Source of the DNA: Mesorhizobium sp. Z1-4 | GTDB lineage: Bacteria; Pseudomonadota; Alphaproteobacteria; Rhizobiales; Rhizobiaceae | Reading direction: 5' to 3' | DNA: 64,000 nucleotides | NCBI RefSeq assembly: GCF_004000235.1 | Contig: NZ_RCIO01000002.1 | Coordinates: forward strand, 637,501 to 701,500 | In this document: positions 41,617-50,375 of the stretch, piece after piece | Layout: each line of letters opens with the position of its first letter | Numbering within the stretch: position 1 is the stretch's first letter | Notes under the pieces: generated by a model | Seen by the model: the letters and a program-made list of their open reading frames with translations, nothing else | The model's database searches: none | What the model was told of the DNA's origin: nothing | Translations under genes and position numbers: made by a program

Positions 41617-42306
41617 TCAGAATGGAAGCACGTTGTCGAGGAGCTGCTGGCCATAGGGAGGCTGCTGAACCTCGGTCAACCTGCCGCGGCCGCCGTAGGA
41701 TATGCGCGCTTCGGCGATGCGCTCGTAGTCGATCGTGTTGTTTGCACCGATGTCGGAAGGCCTCACGATGCCCGCGATGGTGAGAATGCGAAGCTCGGCG
41801 TTGACGCGCACTTCCTGGGAGCCGCTGATCACCAGATTGCCATTCGGCAGCACGTCGGTCACGACGGCGGCGACCGACAGATTGATGCTCTCGGAGCGCG
41901 TCGTCGCGCCCGAACCATCGCTCGAGGTGCCCGACGTGATCCCGCCGTCGGCCGACAACGATCCGGCGGTCGCCGACGCACTCAGACCCAGTGTGCGGGA
42001 GACTGTGCGCTTGCGGTCGGATTCGTTCTTGAACTGCGCCCGGTCGTCGATCTCGATCGAAACCGTGAGAATGTCGCCGACGGATAAGGCGCGGCGGTCG
42101 GTGAACAGGCGGCTCTGGCGGTCGTTCCAGAGCGAGAACCGGCGCACCGGCTCGGCTGGTGCATCCGGATATTCCGAAGCCGACATTGCCGCAGCGCCCA
42201 CACCCAGCGCCACCGGCGACAGCCTCGGCGGAACGCCGATTTCATCCATGGCGGTGCAGGCGCCCAACATCAGAACGAGAGCGACAATGACGAAACTACG
42301 CATCAA
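41617..42306 (-). CDS. flgH: L-ring lipoprotein FlgH
   Basis: A 229-aa outer-membrane lipoprotein. MMRSFVIVALVLMLGAC gives the lipobox with the acylated cysteine at residue 17. SLWNDRQSRLFTDRRALSVGDILTVSIEIDDRAQFKNES and LPNGNLVISGSQEVRVNAELRILTIAGIVRPSDIGANNTIDYERIAEARISYGGRGRL are the L-ring signatures. It overlaps motE by four bases. Confidence 0.94.
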   Translation of the reverse strand: MMRSFVIVALVLMLGACTAMDEIGVPPRLSPVALGVGAAAMSASEYPDAPAEPVRRFSLWNDRQSRLFTDRRALSVGDILTVSIEIDDRAQFKNESDRKRTVSRTLGLSASATAGSLSADGGITSGTSSDGSGATTRSESINLSVAAVVTDVLPNGNLVISGSQEVRVNAELRILTIAGIVRPSDIGANNTIDYERIAEARISYGGRGRLTEVQQPPYGQQLLDNVLPF

Positions 42307-42833
42307 CTGGGGTCCTTCTTGCGCGCCGCATTGACCATGATGCCGGTCAGCGATGCGGCGGTTTCGACTTGCATCTCGTTCAGGATGACGCTCGCCTTGC
42401 GGGTATCGAGGCTCATGAGGATGGCGGCGGCGGTCTCGGCGCGCAGCTCGCCCAGCTGGCTCGCGGCCGCATCGGGGCGCATATTGGCATAGATGCCGAC
42501 CACGGCTTCCTGCGCCTGCTGCATGAACCGGTTGCGCCGGGTCAGCCAGACCTCGTATTCGGCCCGTTTGGCTTCCAGTTTCTCGATGCGTTCGTCGATG
42601 TCGGCCTGAAGCTTTTCCAGCTCCATCTTCTGAAGCTGATAGCGGCGGTCGCGCGCGGCATCGGCAATGTTTCCGCAGAAGCGGGCGATCTCTTCCGCGC
42701 TGGACGTTGCCGGCCTGGCACCTTGCGACAATGTCTGGGAAACAGCCGGTATCGCGGTGCCGAAGGCAAGCAGCGGCAGTGCGACTGCGAGCCCTGCCAT
42801 TGCCATTCTGCGGTTGCTGTTACGTCCACTCAC
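42303..42833 (-). CDS. motE: MotE chaperone of MotC (MgtE-N-like)
   Basis: A 176-aa protein with a signal-like N-terminus (MAMAGLAVALPLLAFGTAIPA), a charged helical middle (LQKMELEKLQADIDERIEKLEAKRAEYEVWLTRRN) and a C-terminal MgtE-N-type domain (PDAAASQLGELRAETAAAILMSLDTRKASVILNEMQVETAASLTGIM). In S. meliloti, MotE is a periplasmic chaperone needed for MotC stability. Location between flgI and flgH is the rhizobial order. Confidence 0.85.
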   Translation of the reverse strand: MSGRNSNRRMAMAGLAVALPLLAFGTAIPAVSQTLSQGARPATSSAEEIARFCGNIADAARDRRYQLQKMELEKLQADIDERIEKLEAKRAEYEVWLTRRNRFMQQAQEAVVGIYANMRPDAAASQLGELRAETAAAILMSLDTRKASVILNEMQVETAASLTGIMVNAARKKDPS

Positions 42834-42844
42834 CGCGCCGCCTC

Positions 42845-43966
42845 CTACTGGACCACCAGTTCGGCCTGCAGTGCGCCGGCAGACTTGATCGCCTGCAGGA
42901 TCGCAATGACGCCGTCGGGTTTCACGCCGATGCGGTTCAGGCCTGCAACGAGCGTTTGCAGGTCGGGACCGTCGAGGATTGCAACTTTGGAATCGGGACG
43001 CTCGACCTCAATCGCGGTGAATGGTTCGATCTCGGTTTCACCGAGCGAGAACGGCTCGGGCTGGACGACACGCGGCATCTCGGTAATGCGAACAGTGAGC
43101 GCGCCATGGCTGATCGCGACCCGTGCAATCCGGACGTCCTGGCCGATGACGATCGTGCCGCTGCGTTCGTCGATGACGACGCGGGCCGGCGTATCGGATT
43201 CGACCTGGATGTTCTCAAGTTCGGCATAGAAGCGCGCCGCAGACACGCCCCCGGGTTTGCGTATCATGATGGTGCGGGAGTCCTGCTCCGCGGCGACCAA
43301 GCCCCCATATCGTGCCTGCGAGAACTGATTGATGGCGTCGGTGACACGGACCGCGGTCGAGAAATCCGGGTTGCGGAGTTGCAGGGTCAAAGTCTGGAAG
43401 TCGTTGAATTCGGCATCGACCTGCCGTTCCACGATCGCGCCATTGGGAACCCGGCCGCTGGTGGGCACGCCCTGCGTCACCTGTTCGGCCTGGCCCTGCG
43501 CGTTGAAACCCGAAACGACGACCGGTCCCTGTGCGACGGCGTAAATTTCGCCGTCGGCAGCGCGCAGCGGCGTCATGATAAGCATGCCGCCTTGCAACGA
43601 CGTCGCATCGCCCAGCGATGACACCGAGACATCGATGCGCGCTCCGGATTGCACGAAGGGAGGCATGTTGGCCGTGACGATCACCGCGGCGACATTGTTG
43701 GAACGGACGCGCCCGCCCTCGGTGGCGATGCCCAGATTCTCCAGCATTGCCCGCATCGACTGCTCGGTGAACGGCGAATTGCGCAGCCCGTCGCCGCTTC
43801 CCATCAGACCGATCACCAGCCCGTATCCGACGAGCTGATTGTCGCGCGCGCCCTGCAGCGTGGCGATGTCCTTGATGCGGGACCCGCCAATGGCGTCGCC
43901 GCCAGCGAATGCCGGCGACAGGGGAGACAGTGCAACGATCAGCGCAAGCGCAAGCCGACGTATCAT
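42845..43966 (-). CDS. flgI: P-ring protein FlgI
   Basis: A 373-aa FlgI with a signal peptide (MIRRLALALIVALSPLSPAFA), then SRIKDIATLQGARDNQLVGYGLVIGLMGSGDGLRNSPFTEQSMRAMLENLG, the diagnostic P-ring start. The C-terminus has QTLVAGLNRIGVKPDGVIAILQAIKSAGALQAELVVQ. It forms the periplasmic ring around the rod with FlgA as its chaperone. It overlaps flgA by four bases. Confidence 0.95.
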   Translation of the reverse strand: MIRRLALALIVALSPLSPAFAGGDAIGGSRIKDIATLQGARDNQLVGYGLVIGLMGSGDGLRNSPFTEQSMRAMLENLGIATEGGRVRSNNVAAVIVTANMPPFVQSGARIDVSVSSLGDATSLQGGMLIMTPLRAADGEIYAVAQGPVVVSGFNAQGQAEQVTQGVPTSGRVPNGAIVERQVDAEFNDFQTLTLQLRNPDFSTAVRVTDAINQFSQARYGGLVAAEQDSRTIMIRKPGGVSAARFYAELENIQVESDTPARVVIDERSGTIVIGQDVRIARVAISHGALTVRITEMPRVVQPEPFSLGETEIEPFTAIEVERPDSKVAILDGPDLQTLVAGLNRIGVKPDGVIAILQAIKSAGALQAELVVQ

Positions 43967-44427
43967 GTCGCGCCGACCCTCACTGTGCCGTCGGCCATGA
44001 TGATGCCGGAAAAGACCACGCCGCTGTCGATATTGCGAACGCGGATGAGGTCGCCCACGGATCCCGGCTGCAACGGTACCGCGACGGCCGAGATAGTCAG
44101 GCTTCCCTGAACGAACTGGACCTGAACGGGTTTTCCGGCCTCGACCGCATAAGCCTCGCGCAGCGAGCTGAGTGCGATAAGCCGTCCGGGCAGCAGCGTC
44201 CGGCGCGCGACCTTGCCTTCAACTTCGGACCGGTCATAGGCGAGCGGCGGTAGCCCCGCAGTGGATCTGCGCAGGGCGACCGACTGGACGTCGGCGGTTG
44301 TCACCAACTCGCCCGGATACACCACCCGCGTCGGCACGACGACAGTGTCCTGCGCGAATGCCATGAGAGCCGACGCCGCCAAAATGGCGGCGGCGATGGG
44401 CAGGGATATCCAGCGCGCCAGCGCCAT
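43963..44427 (-). CDS. flgA: P-ring assembly chaperone FlgA
   Basis: A 154-aa short-form FlgA. A signal peptide is followed by VVVPTRVVYPGELVTTADVQSVALRRSTAGLPPLAYDRSEVEGKVARRTLLPGRLIALSSLREAYAVEAGKPVQVQFVQGSLTISAVAVPLQPGSVGDLIRVRNIDSGVVFSGIIMADGTVRV, the SAF and C-terminal parts of FlgA. The long N-terminal domain of enterobacterial FlgA is absent. The start shares one base with the flgG stop. Confidence 0.9.
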   Translation of the reverse strand: MALARWISLPIAAAILAASALMAFAQDTVVVPTRVVYPGELVTTADVQSVALRRSTAGLPPLAYDRSEVEGKVARRTLLPGRLIALSSLREAYAVEAGKPVQVQFVQGSLTISAVAVPLQPGSVGDLIRVRNIDSGVVFSGIIMADGTVRVGAT

Positions 44428-45215
44428 CAGCGCATGCCCTGGGTGATCGTCGATGCCATTTCGTCGGCGGCCTTGATGACCTTGGAGTTCATCTCATAGG
44501 CGCGCTGAGCGGAGATCAGTTCGGTGATCTCCTTGACCGGGTCGACATTCGATGCCTCGAGGTAGCCCTGTTCGATTGTTGCAAAGCCCGGGTCGCCCGG
44601 GATGCCGACATTGGCGGGACCCGACGCGGTCGTTTCCTGGAAAAGATTGTCGCCGAGCGGTGCAAGGCCTGCCTGGTTGGAGAAGGTTGCCAGCGTGAGC
44701 TGGCCGAGCTCTTCGAGTTCCTGCTGGTCGGCAAGACGGGCGAATATCTGGCCCGACTTGTTGACGATCACCTCGATGGCGTTCTCCGGCACCGTGATGT
44801 TTGGAGAGACGGAAAAGCCGTCCGGCGTCACGATCATGCCGGTCGCGTTGGTGTTGAATGCTCCGGCGCGGGTGTAGAGCGGTGTGCCGTCGGCACCTTC
44901 GATCATGAACCAGCCATTGCCGGTCAGCGCCAGATCGAGCGGGTTGCCGGTGCTGACCAGGGAACCCTGCAGGTGAACGTTGCGCACGGCAACCGTCTTC
45001 ACGCCAAGGCCGACCATCGCACCTTCCGGAACAACGCTGGTGTTCGCGCGGTTGGGCACGCCCTGCAGGCGCTCCGTCTGGTAGAGCAGGTCGGAAAACT
45101 CCGCGCGGGCGCGCTTGAAGCCGGTGGTGTTGATGTTGGCGATATTGTTGGCGATGACTTCCAGATTGAGCTGCTGGGCATTCATGCCGGTTGCCGCGAT
45201 GGCGAGTGCTTTCAT
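44427..45215 (-). CDS. flgG: Distal rod protein FlgG
   Basis: A 262-aa rod protein. The N-terminus [46 protein letters not shown] and the C-terminus [43 protein letters not shown] are the family marks, with the usual [16 protein letters not shown] core. It lies 13 bases after fliE. Confidence 0.95.
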   Translation of the reverse strand: MKALAIAATGMNAQQLNLEVIANNIANINTTGFKRARAEFSDLLYQTERLQGVPNRANTSVVPEGAMVGLGVKTVAVRNVHLQGSLVSTGNPLDLALTGNGWFMIEGADGTPLYTRAGAFNTNATGMIVTPDGFSVSPNITVPENAIEVIVNKSGQIFARLADQQELEELGQLTLATFSNQAGLAPLGDNLFQETTASGPANVGIPGDPGFATIEQGYLEASNVDPVKEITELISAQRAYEMNSKVIKAADEMASTITQGMR

Positions 45216-45228
45216 TTCAGGTCACCTT

Positions 45229-45552
45229 TCAGATCGGCATTCGGCTGATTTCGAGATAGGACTGCACGATCTTGTCGCGGATCGAGATCGCTGCCCTGAG
45301 CGTCTGCTCTGCATCCATCACCGCATCGACCACTTCGCGCATGTCGGCACCGCCCTGGATTGCAGATACGGAGAGTTTCTCGGCGCTCTGCATGGACGTA
45401 ATGGTGTCTCCTGCGGCCTTGTTTAGGGCATCGGCGAATGACGTCGCTGCCGCTGCATCGGCCTGGGGCGCGGGCTTGTTAGTCGCTGACGTAAGTACGT
45501 TCTGCGCCGTCGACAGAATGTTGAGTGCGGTGAGAGCACCGATGGGCATCAT
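45229..45552 (-). CDS. fliE: MS-ring/rod junction protein FliE
   Basis: A 107-aa Fli[71 protein letters not shown] is the typical C-terminal two thirds. It joins the FliF ring to the rod and is the first exported substrate. It overlaps the flgC stop by four bases. Confidence 0.93.
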   Translation of the reverse strand: MMPIGALTALNILSTAQNVLTSATNKPAPQADAAAATSFADALNKAAGDTITSMQSAEKLSVSAIQGGADMREVVDAVMDAEQTLRAAISIRDKIVQSYLEISRMPI

Positions 45553-45965
45553 GAAGTCCTCAGCAGGTCGATCGTCATGGAAATCAGTTCCCGCGATTGC
45601 TTGATGTTCTGAAGATTGGCTTCGTAGCCGCGGATCGCCTCACGCATGTCGGCCATTTCGACCAGGATGTTCACGTTGGGCATCTTCACATAGCCGAACT
45701 CGTCCGCTGCCTCGTGGCCGGGCTGATATTCGACTGGAAAGTCGCTGGGGTCCGAACCCACAGAGGCGACGTCGACCATGCTGGCACCGCTGGCGCGGTC
45801 GAGCTCGGCGGCGAACGTCACCGTCTTGCGCTGATAGGGATCGCCACCGGGCAGCTTGGCCGTCGACTGTGCGTTGGCAAGGTTTTCGGAAACCACACGC
45901 AGACGTTCCGACTGTGCGGTCATTCCGGACGCGGCGACTTTGAGGGAAGAAAACAGCGGGTCCAT
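45549..45965 (-). CDS. flgC: Proximal rod protein FlgC
   Basis: A 138-aa rod protein: [35 protein letters not shown] at the start and [43 protein letters not shown] at the end. The residue pattern [12 protein letters not shown] is typical of FlgC. It lies four bases after flgB. Confidence 0.94.
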   Translation of the reverse strand: MDPLFSSLKVAASGMTAQSERLRVVSENLANAQSTAKLPGGDPYQRKTVTFAAELDRASGASMVDVASVGSDPSDFPVEYQPGHEAADEFGYVKMPNVNILVEMADMREAIRGYEANLQNIKQSRELISMTIDLLRTS

Positions 45966-45969
45966 CGCG

Positions 45970-46350
45970 TCAGCCCTGCGAAGCCATGAGAAGCATGCGG
46001 TGGAATGCTTTCACCAAGCCTGTGTTGAGCTCGAACGAACGCCGGACTTCACCGGCCTTGATCAGTTCGGACTCCAGCTCGACCGTGTTCTGCGACGGCA
46101 AAAGTGCGCCCTCCGGTTCGATTTCCTTGAGTGAGAACGAGGCCTCGGACGTACCGGCGCCGATGTGCCCGGGGTGTGTGGCCGCCATCTTCACGGCGGT
46201 GCCGGACACCAGGCTTTCAAACGGCTCGATGTCCGAAGCCCTGAATCCCGGTGTGTTTGCGTTGGCGATGTTGCTCGAAACGGCCGACTGGCGAACGGCA
46301 AGCCACTTGGCCTGCTGCGCGGCGATGTCGAACAAATTTACGGCCTGCAT
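45970..46350 (-). CDS. flgB: Proximal rod protein FlgB
   Basis: A 126-aa rod protein: [43 protein letters not shown] and the C-terminal [45 protein letters not shown] precedes the ATG. A weaker flagellar promoter signature stands at 46376-46400, so flgB may be transcribed from an internal promoter as well as by readthrough. Confidence 0.93.
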   Translation of the reverse strand: MQAVNLFDIAAQQAKWLAVRQSAVSSNIANANTPGFRASDIEPFESLVSGTAVKMAATHPGHIGAGTSEASFSLKEIEPEGALLPSQNTVELESELIKAGEVRRSFELNTGLVKAFHRMLLMASQG

Positions 46351-46375
46351 AGCAAATTCCTTTTGCAGCAGACCG

Positions 46376-46400
46376 AAGTTAGGATGCGGGCCTTGCGCGG
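46376..46400 (-). promoter_or_regulatory. Weaker flagellar promoter signature upstream of flgB
   Basis: On the minus strand CCGCGCAAG (46392-46400; first base C rather than T) is followed by 10 bases and TAACTT (46376-46381). A start near 46369 leaves a 19-base leader. It is less like the others and lies in GC-rich sequence, so chance is possible. Confidence 0.4.
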
Positions 46401-46419
46401 GCCTTGCGGCGGCCGCCAG

Positions 46420-47031
46420 CTAGCGGCCGAGGCCCGACAGCGGTACGATCTTGTCGTCGCTGGTGACCACGACCCAGCCTTCGCGCCGCTGCTCGATCGT
46501 TGAGACACGGCTTTTGTCGGGCAACAGCGAACCGGCCTGAACGATGTAAAGACCTTCTTCGTCTTCGATCATCGCGCGGCCGTTTGCGACGTGGACGACA
46601 CGATATTCCGGCACCGGCAAATCGTCGCCCGGGAACGGTTGGTCGGATAGCGGTACTTCGCCCACCGAAGGATCCGATGCGTCCGGAACAGCACCGGTGG
46701 CAATGCGGTCGAGCTCGAGCAGCGGCACATCCTCAAGGGAAAAGCCCTGGCCAACGAGCGTCGGCTGGTAGGTCAGGTTCTCCGGCAAGACCTGCGTCGA
46801 GCCGCCACCCGAGAACTGGACGCCGCGGATGCCGAACTGATCCTGGTTGAAAAAGACGTACCAGGGAAAGAATGCGCAAACGAGGCCAAGCGATATCCCA
46901 AGCCCGGCCACGATGATGTCGCCAGAACGTTCTTTCAGGTGCCTGCGCTTCCGGCGCGCCGCCTGGCTCTTGTCGTTGAGTTCCAGCAAACCCCTGAGGA
47001 TGCCGTTGCTTCGTTCCCTAAGACTGATCAA
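46420..47031 (-). CDS. Conserved rhizobial flagellar-locus membrane protein, unknown function
   Basis: A 203-aa protein. A basic cytoplasmic N-terminus (about 35 residues) precedes one membrane helix (IIVAGLGISLGLVCAFFPWYVFF). The periplasmic part ends with VANGRAMIEDEEGLYIVQAGSLLPDKSRVSTIEQRREGWVVVTSDDKIVPL, a small beta domain that recalls the C-terminal parts of PilP-like or pilus/secretion periplasmic proteins. It starts 14 bases inside the end of fliI and is followed by flgB, so it is certainly in the flagellar unit. Its job is unknown; no fliO was found, and this single-helix protein might stand in for it, but that is only a guess. Confidence 0.75.
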   Translation of the reverse strand: MISLRERSNGILRGLLELNDKSQAARRKRRHLKERSGDIIVAGLGISLGLVCAFFPWYVFFNQDQFGIRGVQFSGGGSTQVLPENLTYQPTLVGQGFSLEDVPLLELDRIATGAVPDASDPSVGEVPLSDQPFPGDDLPVPEYRVVHVANGRAMIEDEEGLYIVQAGSLLPDKSRVSTIEQRREGWVVVTSDDKIVPLSGLGR

Positions 47032-48403
47032 CGGGAGCCTCCCTGGCTTTCAGGTGCCTGGCGAGGTCGGCGAAGGGATCGTGCGAACGCGGGTCCTGCG
47101 GACCTTGTGACAGGGCTTCATAGATTGTCGGTATCTGGCGGACAGCGAGATCGAGCTCGGCATCGGCGCCCGGTTGGTAGGCACCCAGGAGCCGGATATC
47201 GCGGGTGTCTTCATAACGCGAGATCATCGATTTCAGCCGCGCAGCGAGCATTTGCTGGTCCTGGGTCCAGGCACGCGCCGCAAGCCGCGAGATCGATGCC
47301 AGCGGATCGACTGCGGGAAAGCGGCCCTGCTCGGCAATCGCCCTGTCCAGAACGATATGCCCGTCAAGGATGCCACGCACGGAATCGGCGACAGGATCAT
47401 TGTGATCGTCACCGTCGACGAGAACAGACAGGATGGCGGTGATCGATCCGCGGCCTTCGACACCGGGCCCGGCGCGTTCCAGCAGTCTTGGAAGGTCGGT
47501 GAAGACGGAAGCCGGATATCCGCGTGCGACGGGCGGTTCGCCGGTTCCGGTCGCGACTTCGCGCAGCGCATGCGCGAGGCGCGTTATGGAATCGAGAACC
47601 AGCAAAACCCGGTCGCCGCGATCCCGGTAATGTTCGGCAATGCGCATTGCAGTATCGGGTGCGCGCCGCCGCATCATCGCGCTTTCGTCGCTGGTCGCGA
47701 CAACAGCCACGGTCTTTTTCATGGTGTCGGGGCCGAGCGTATCCTCGAGGAATTCGCGCACCTCGCGGCCCCGCTCTCCGACCAGTGCAACGACCACCGT
47801 GTCGAATGCGTCGGCGGCCGCCAGCATCGCCAGGAGGGTCGATTTGCCCACGCCGGAACCGGCGAACACGCCCAGCCTCTGGCCGTAACAGAGCGGCGTG
47901 AAAATATCGATGACACGCACGCCCGTCTTGAACGGCGCATCGACGCGGGCGCGCCGCAACGGTGCGGGCGTCTCCGGTACGAAGGTAGCGGTTCCGCCGA
48001 TCAGCGGTCCGGCATTGTCGATCGGGCGGGCGCGGGCATCGATTACCCTGCCGCGCCAGCTGTCGCCGGGGCTGATCGATGTCGGTCCGCGATTGAAAAC
48101 CGCCTGGCCGAGAGAAACGTCGGTGCTGCTCTCGAAGGGTGCCACGAGCACGCTGCCGGGGTTGATGCGAACGATTTCGCCGGAGCGTGTGCCGCGCCGC
48201 GTGTGCAGGTCGACGACGTCGCCGAGCCTTGCGGAGCGCGACAGGCCGTCGACGCGCAAATGGGTGGCGGTCACCTCCACCACGTGCCCACCCAGGCGCA
48301 GGGTTTCGCCGGGTTCGCTGAACCGGCTGTAGAGCGCCTCGAGAGCATGGAGCGCGTGAAGGCCGTCGTTGCGCGTTGCCGGAAGGTTTTCTGATGTCGT
48401 CAA
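47018..48403 (-). CDS. fliI: Flagellar export ATPase FliI
   Basis: About 461 aa with the F1-ATPase beta-like fold. GVFAGSGVGKSTLLAM is the Walker A loop, VLLVLDSITRLAHALREV the Walker B region, and AREVATGTGEPPVARGYPASVFTDLPRLLERAGPG the FliI-specific catalytic block. No ATG is available; TTG at 48403 has GAGG seven bases upstream, while an earlier TTG at 48427 lacks one. It powers unfolding and export of flagellar substrates at the base of the export gate. The 5' end overlaps flgF. Confidence 0.93.
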   Translation of the reverse strand: MTTSENLPATRNDGLHALHALEALYSRFSEPGETLRLGGHVVEVTATHLRVDGLSRSARLGDVVDLHTRRGTRSGEIVRINPGSVLVAPFESSTDVSLGQAVFNRGPTSISPGDSWRGRVIDARARPIDNAGPLIGGTATFVPETPAPLRRARVDAPFKTGVRVIDIFTPLCYGQRLGVFAGSGVGKSTLLAMLAAADAFDTVVVALVGERGREVREFLEDTLGPDTMKKTVAVVATSDESAMMRRRAPDTAMRIAEHYRDRGDRVLLVLDSITRLAHALREVATGTGEPPVARGYPASVFTDLPRLLERAGPGVEGRGSITAILSVLVDGDDHNDPVADSVRGILDGHIVLDRAIAEQGRFPAVDPLASISRLAARAWTQDQQMLAARLKSMISRYEDTRDIRLLGAYQPGADAELDLAVRQIPTIYEALSQGPQDPRSHDPFADLARHLKAREAPVDQS

Positions 48404-48413
48404 AAGTACTGCC

Positions 48414-49136
48414 TCAGCCTGCGCCAAGCGTGCGAATGGAGGTGTCCATTGCCTCCTCGCTATCGCGCATCAGGGCGGTAACCTGGTCGAACGCGCGCTG
48501 GACCTGGATGAGTTCCATCATCTCCTTGACTGCGTTGACGTTGGAATCCTCCACGAAGCCCTGCGCAACGCCGACCTGCTGCCGGTCGACAATCGGCTCG
48601 GGAGTGCCCTCGGGGATGATGCCGGAATTGCCGAACCGGACGAAGTTCACTCCCGGGGTGAAGTTGAACAGGCCCACGGCGCCGACCTGGCGCCCGTTCT
48701 GACGCAGCATGCCATCCGCGCCGGCTTCGGGAGGTCCACCGAGCGGGTCGAGCTGCAGCGGCGCGCCGCCGGCATCGAGCACGCCGTGGCCGTCGAGTGT
48801 GACAAGCTCACCGGTGGTGCGCATCGAGAACCGGCCGTCGCGGGTCATGACGGTCCCAGATGGAGTTTCGATGGCGAACCAGGCGTCGCCCTGAATGGCG
48901 AAATCGAGCGGGTTGCCGGTTTCGCGGAGCGAGCCGTTCACATCGGCGATGTAGGTATCGCCGGAGGAAACGAACGAAACGGAGTTGCTGCCGCTGCCCG
49001 ATACCATGTCCTCGAATTTCACCCCGGTGGCGCGATATCCGACTGTGCTCGTGTTTGCCATGTTATCGGCAATTGTGGTGAGCCGCCGCTCAAGGGCGAC
49101 CTGAGAAGAAAGCGCGACATAGAGGCCGGTTTCCAT
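48414..49136 (-). CDS. flgF: Proximal rod protein FlgF
   Basis: A 240-aa rod protein: METGLYVALSSQVALERRLTTIADNMANTSTVGYRATGVKFEDMVS at the start, LDFAIQGDAWFAIETPSG in the core and NVNAVKEMMELIQVQRAFDQVTALMRDSEEAMDTSIRTLGAG at the end. TAAGGAGA lies nine bases before the ATG at 49136, which settles the start. It follows the DUF1217 gene by 11 bases. Confidence 0.94.
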   Translation of the reverse strand: METGLYVALSSQVALERRLTTIADNMANTSTVGYRATGVKFEDMVSGSGSNSVSFVSSGDTYIADVNGSLRETGNPLDFAIQGDAWFAIETPSGTVMTRDGRFSMRTTGELVTLDGHGVLDAGGAPLQLDPLGGPPEAGADGMLRQNGRQVGAVGLFNFTPGVNFVRFGNSGIIPEGTPEPIVDRQQVGVAQGFVEDSNVNAVKEMMELIQVQRAFDQVTALMRDSEEAMDTSIRTLGAG

Positions 49137-49147
49137 TGTGTGTCTCC

Positions 49148-50269
49148 TTATCCGCGCAGCCGCTGCAAGGTGAGCAACACGTCGGTTGATATGCCGAATT
49201 CGAGGGGCTGACCGAAAAGCACCGACGCGGGCGACGAAGCCGCCGACTGGCCATTGTTCAGCTCCCACATGCTGGTGAAGCGCGCCAGAAACTTCCCGAG
49301 TGCTTCCGGTTCCTTGAGGTCGGCGAAATCCATCCGCTCCGACAGCATGGCCGCCTGCCGGTCGATATCGGCGGTGGCGCTGGATGCCGGTATGCCGAGC
49401 GCCGTGCGGACCACCGTTGCCAGCGCCTGGTCGGCCAGTATCTGATACGGGTTGTTGAGCGAGCCTGCCTTGCGCTGAAAATAGAGTGCGAGCCGCACAC
49501 CCTCGTTCTGGCTTCCGGCTTCCTCTTCCAGCGTCTGACGCGCATAGTTTGCCACCGCGCCATGCTGTGCGGCCGTGAAGACGGTGGCCTTTTCGCCGTG
49601 TGCGGCGAAGTCGAAAGCGGTAGCGAACTCGGCGTAGGCGGGATTGGATTGTCTGTTGGCGAGGCTGTCGGGATCGGTGACGCCGCCCGCAAGGATTTTC
49701 CGCATGAAGTCCTTGTCGTCGAGCCGGTCCGTGAGCCCATAGGCCTTCATCGCATAACTGAAGAGCGCATCGTCGGCGAGAAACTGGTCGATCGACGTCA
49801 CGTCCTTGATGCGGGCGAGGTAGTCTTCGTTCTGTGCTTTCAGGATCGGATTGTCGAATGCCACGCCGGCCAGCGTCGCCTGCAGCTGATAGCGTGTCAC
49901 CGTTCCTTGCTGGGCGTCGCTGTAAACGGTGGCCTGGCTGCCATGCGCGGCGAAATTGTAGCTCTTGGCGAATTCCAGGTAGCGCTTGTCCGTCAGCTTA
50001 TTGGCGAAACTGTCGGGGTCTTTGGCGCCGCCTTCCAGCACCTTGACCATAAAGGCCTTGGCATAGGCCATGTCGCTCAAGCCGTGTGCCTTCATGGCAT
50101 AGTTGAAAAGCCGCGTGTCGGAGACGAATTCGTCGATCGACGTCACCTTGGCGATGTTGTTCGCGTAGTACTCGGTTTCCCGAGCGACCAGGGGCTTGTT
50201 CTCGACGCGCGTCAGCGACCGCTCGATATCACGCGTGATGAGCTGGTAGCTGGTGAAGGTGCTAACCAA
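49148..50269 (-). CDS. DUF1217 flagellar-locus protein with two internal repeats
   Basis: A 373-aa protein composed of at least two copies of a module of about 130 residues: VTSIDEFVSDTRLFNYAMKAHGLSDMAYAKAFMVKVLEGGAKDPDSFANKL and VTSIDQFLADDALFSYAMKAYGLTDRLDDKDFMRKILAGGVTDPDSLANRQ, each followed by a FAxxYNFAAHG/FATAFDFAAHG segment. DUF1217 proteins are found next to flgF and motA in rhizobia, but no mechanism is established. Hook/rod-like helical ends suggest an exported or structural role. The start is TTG with GGAGA nine bases upstream. It heads the 14-gene unit; promoter signature at 50296-50320. Confidence 0.8.
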   Translation of the reverse strand: MVSTFTSYQLITRDIERSLTRVENKPLVARETEYYANNIAKVTSIDEFVSDTRLFNYAMKAHGLSDMAYAKAFMVKVLEGGAKDPDSFANKLTDKRYLEFAKSYNFAAHGSQATVYSDAQQGTVTRYQLQATLAGVAFDNPILKAQNEDYLARIKDVTSIDQFLADDALFSYAMKAYGLTDRLDDKDFMRKILAGGVTDPDSLANRQSNPAYAEFATAFDFAAHGEKATVFTAAQHGAVANYARQTLEEEAGSQNEGVRLALYFQRKAGSLNNPYQILADQALATVVRTALGIPASSATADIDRQAAMLSERMDFADLKEPEALGKFLARFTSMWELNNGQSAASSPASVLFGQPLEFGISTDVLLTLQRLRG

Positions 50270-50295
50270 GGCAGGTCTCCGGCAATTGCGTGTCC

Positions 50296-50320
50296 TGGAT
50301 ATGTGATGACGCTTGCGTGA
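50296..50320 (-). promoter_or_regulatory. Flagellar promoter signature upstream of the DUF1217-flgF unit
   Basis: On the minus strand TCACGCAAG (50312-50320) is followed by 10 bases and TATCCA (50296-50301). It is the mirror image of the motA site at 50351-50375; the two read TTG(C/T)GTGAGGCT and its complement around a 22-base centre. A start near 50289 leaves about 20 leader bases. Confidence 0.6.
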
Positions 50321-50350
50321 GGCTGATCGGACCGGCCGTATCTACAAGCC

Positions 50351-50375
50351 TCACACAAGGCACGGCGCCTATCGG
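50351..50375 (+). promoter_or_regulatory. Flagellar promoter signature upstream of motA
   Basis: TCACACAAG (50351-50359) is followed by 10 bases and TATCGG (50370-50375). A start near 50382 leaves a leader of about 27 bases before the motA GTG. It is divergent from and paired with the site at 50296-50320. Confidence 0.6.
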
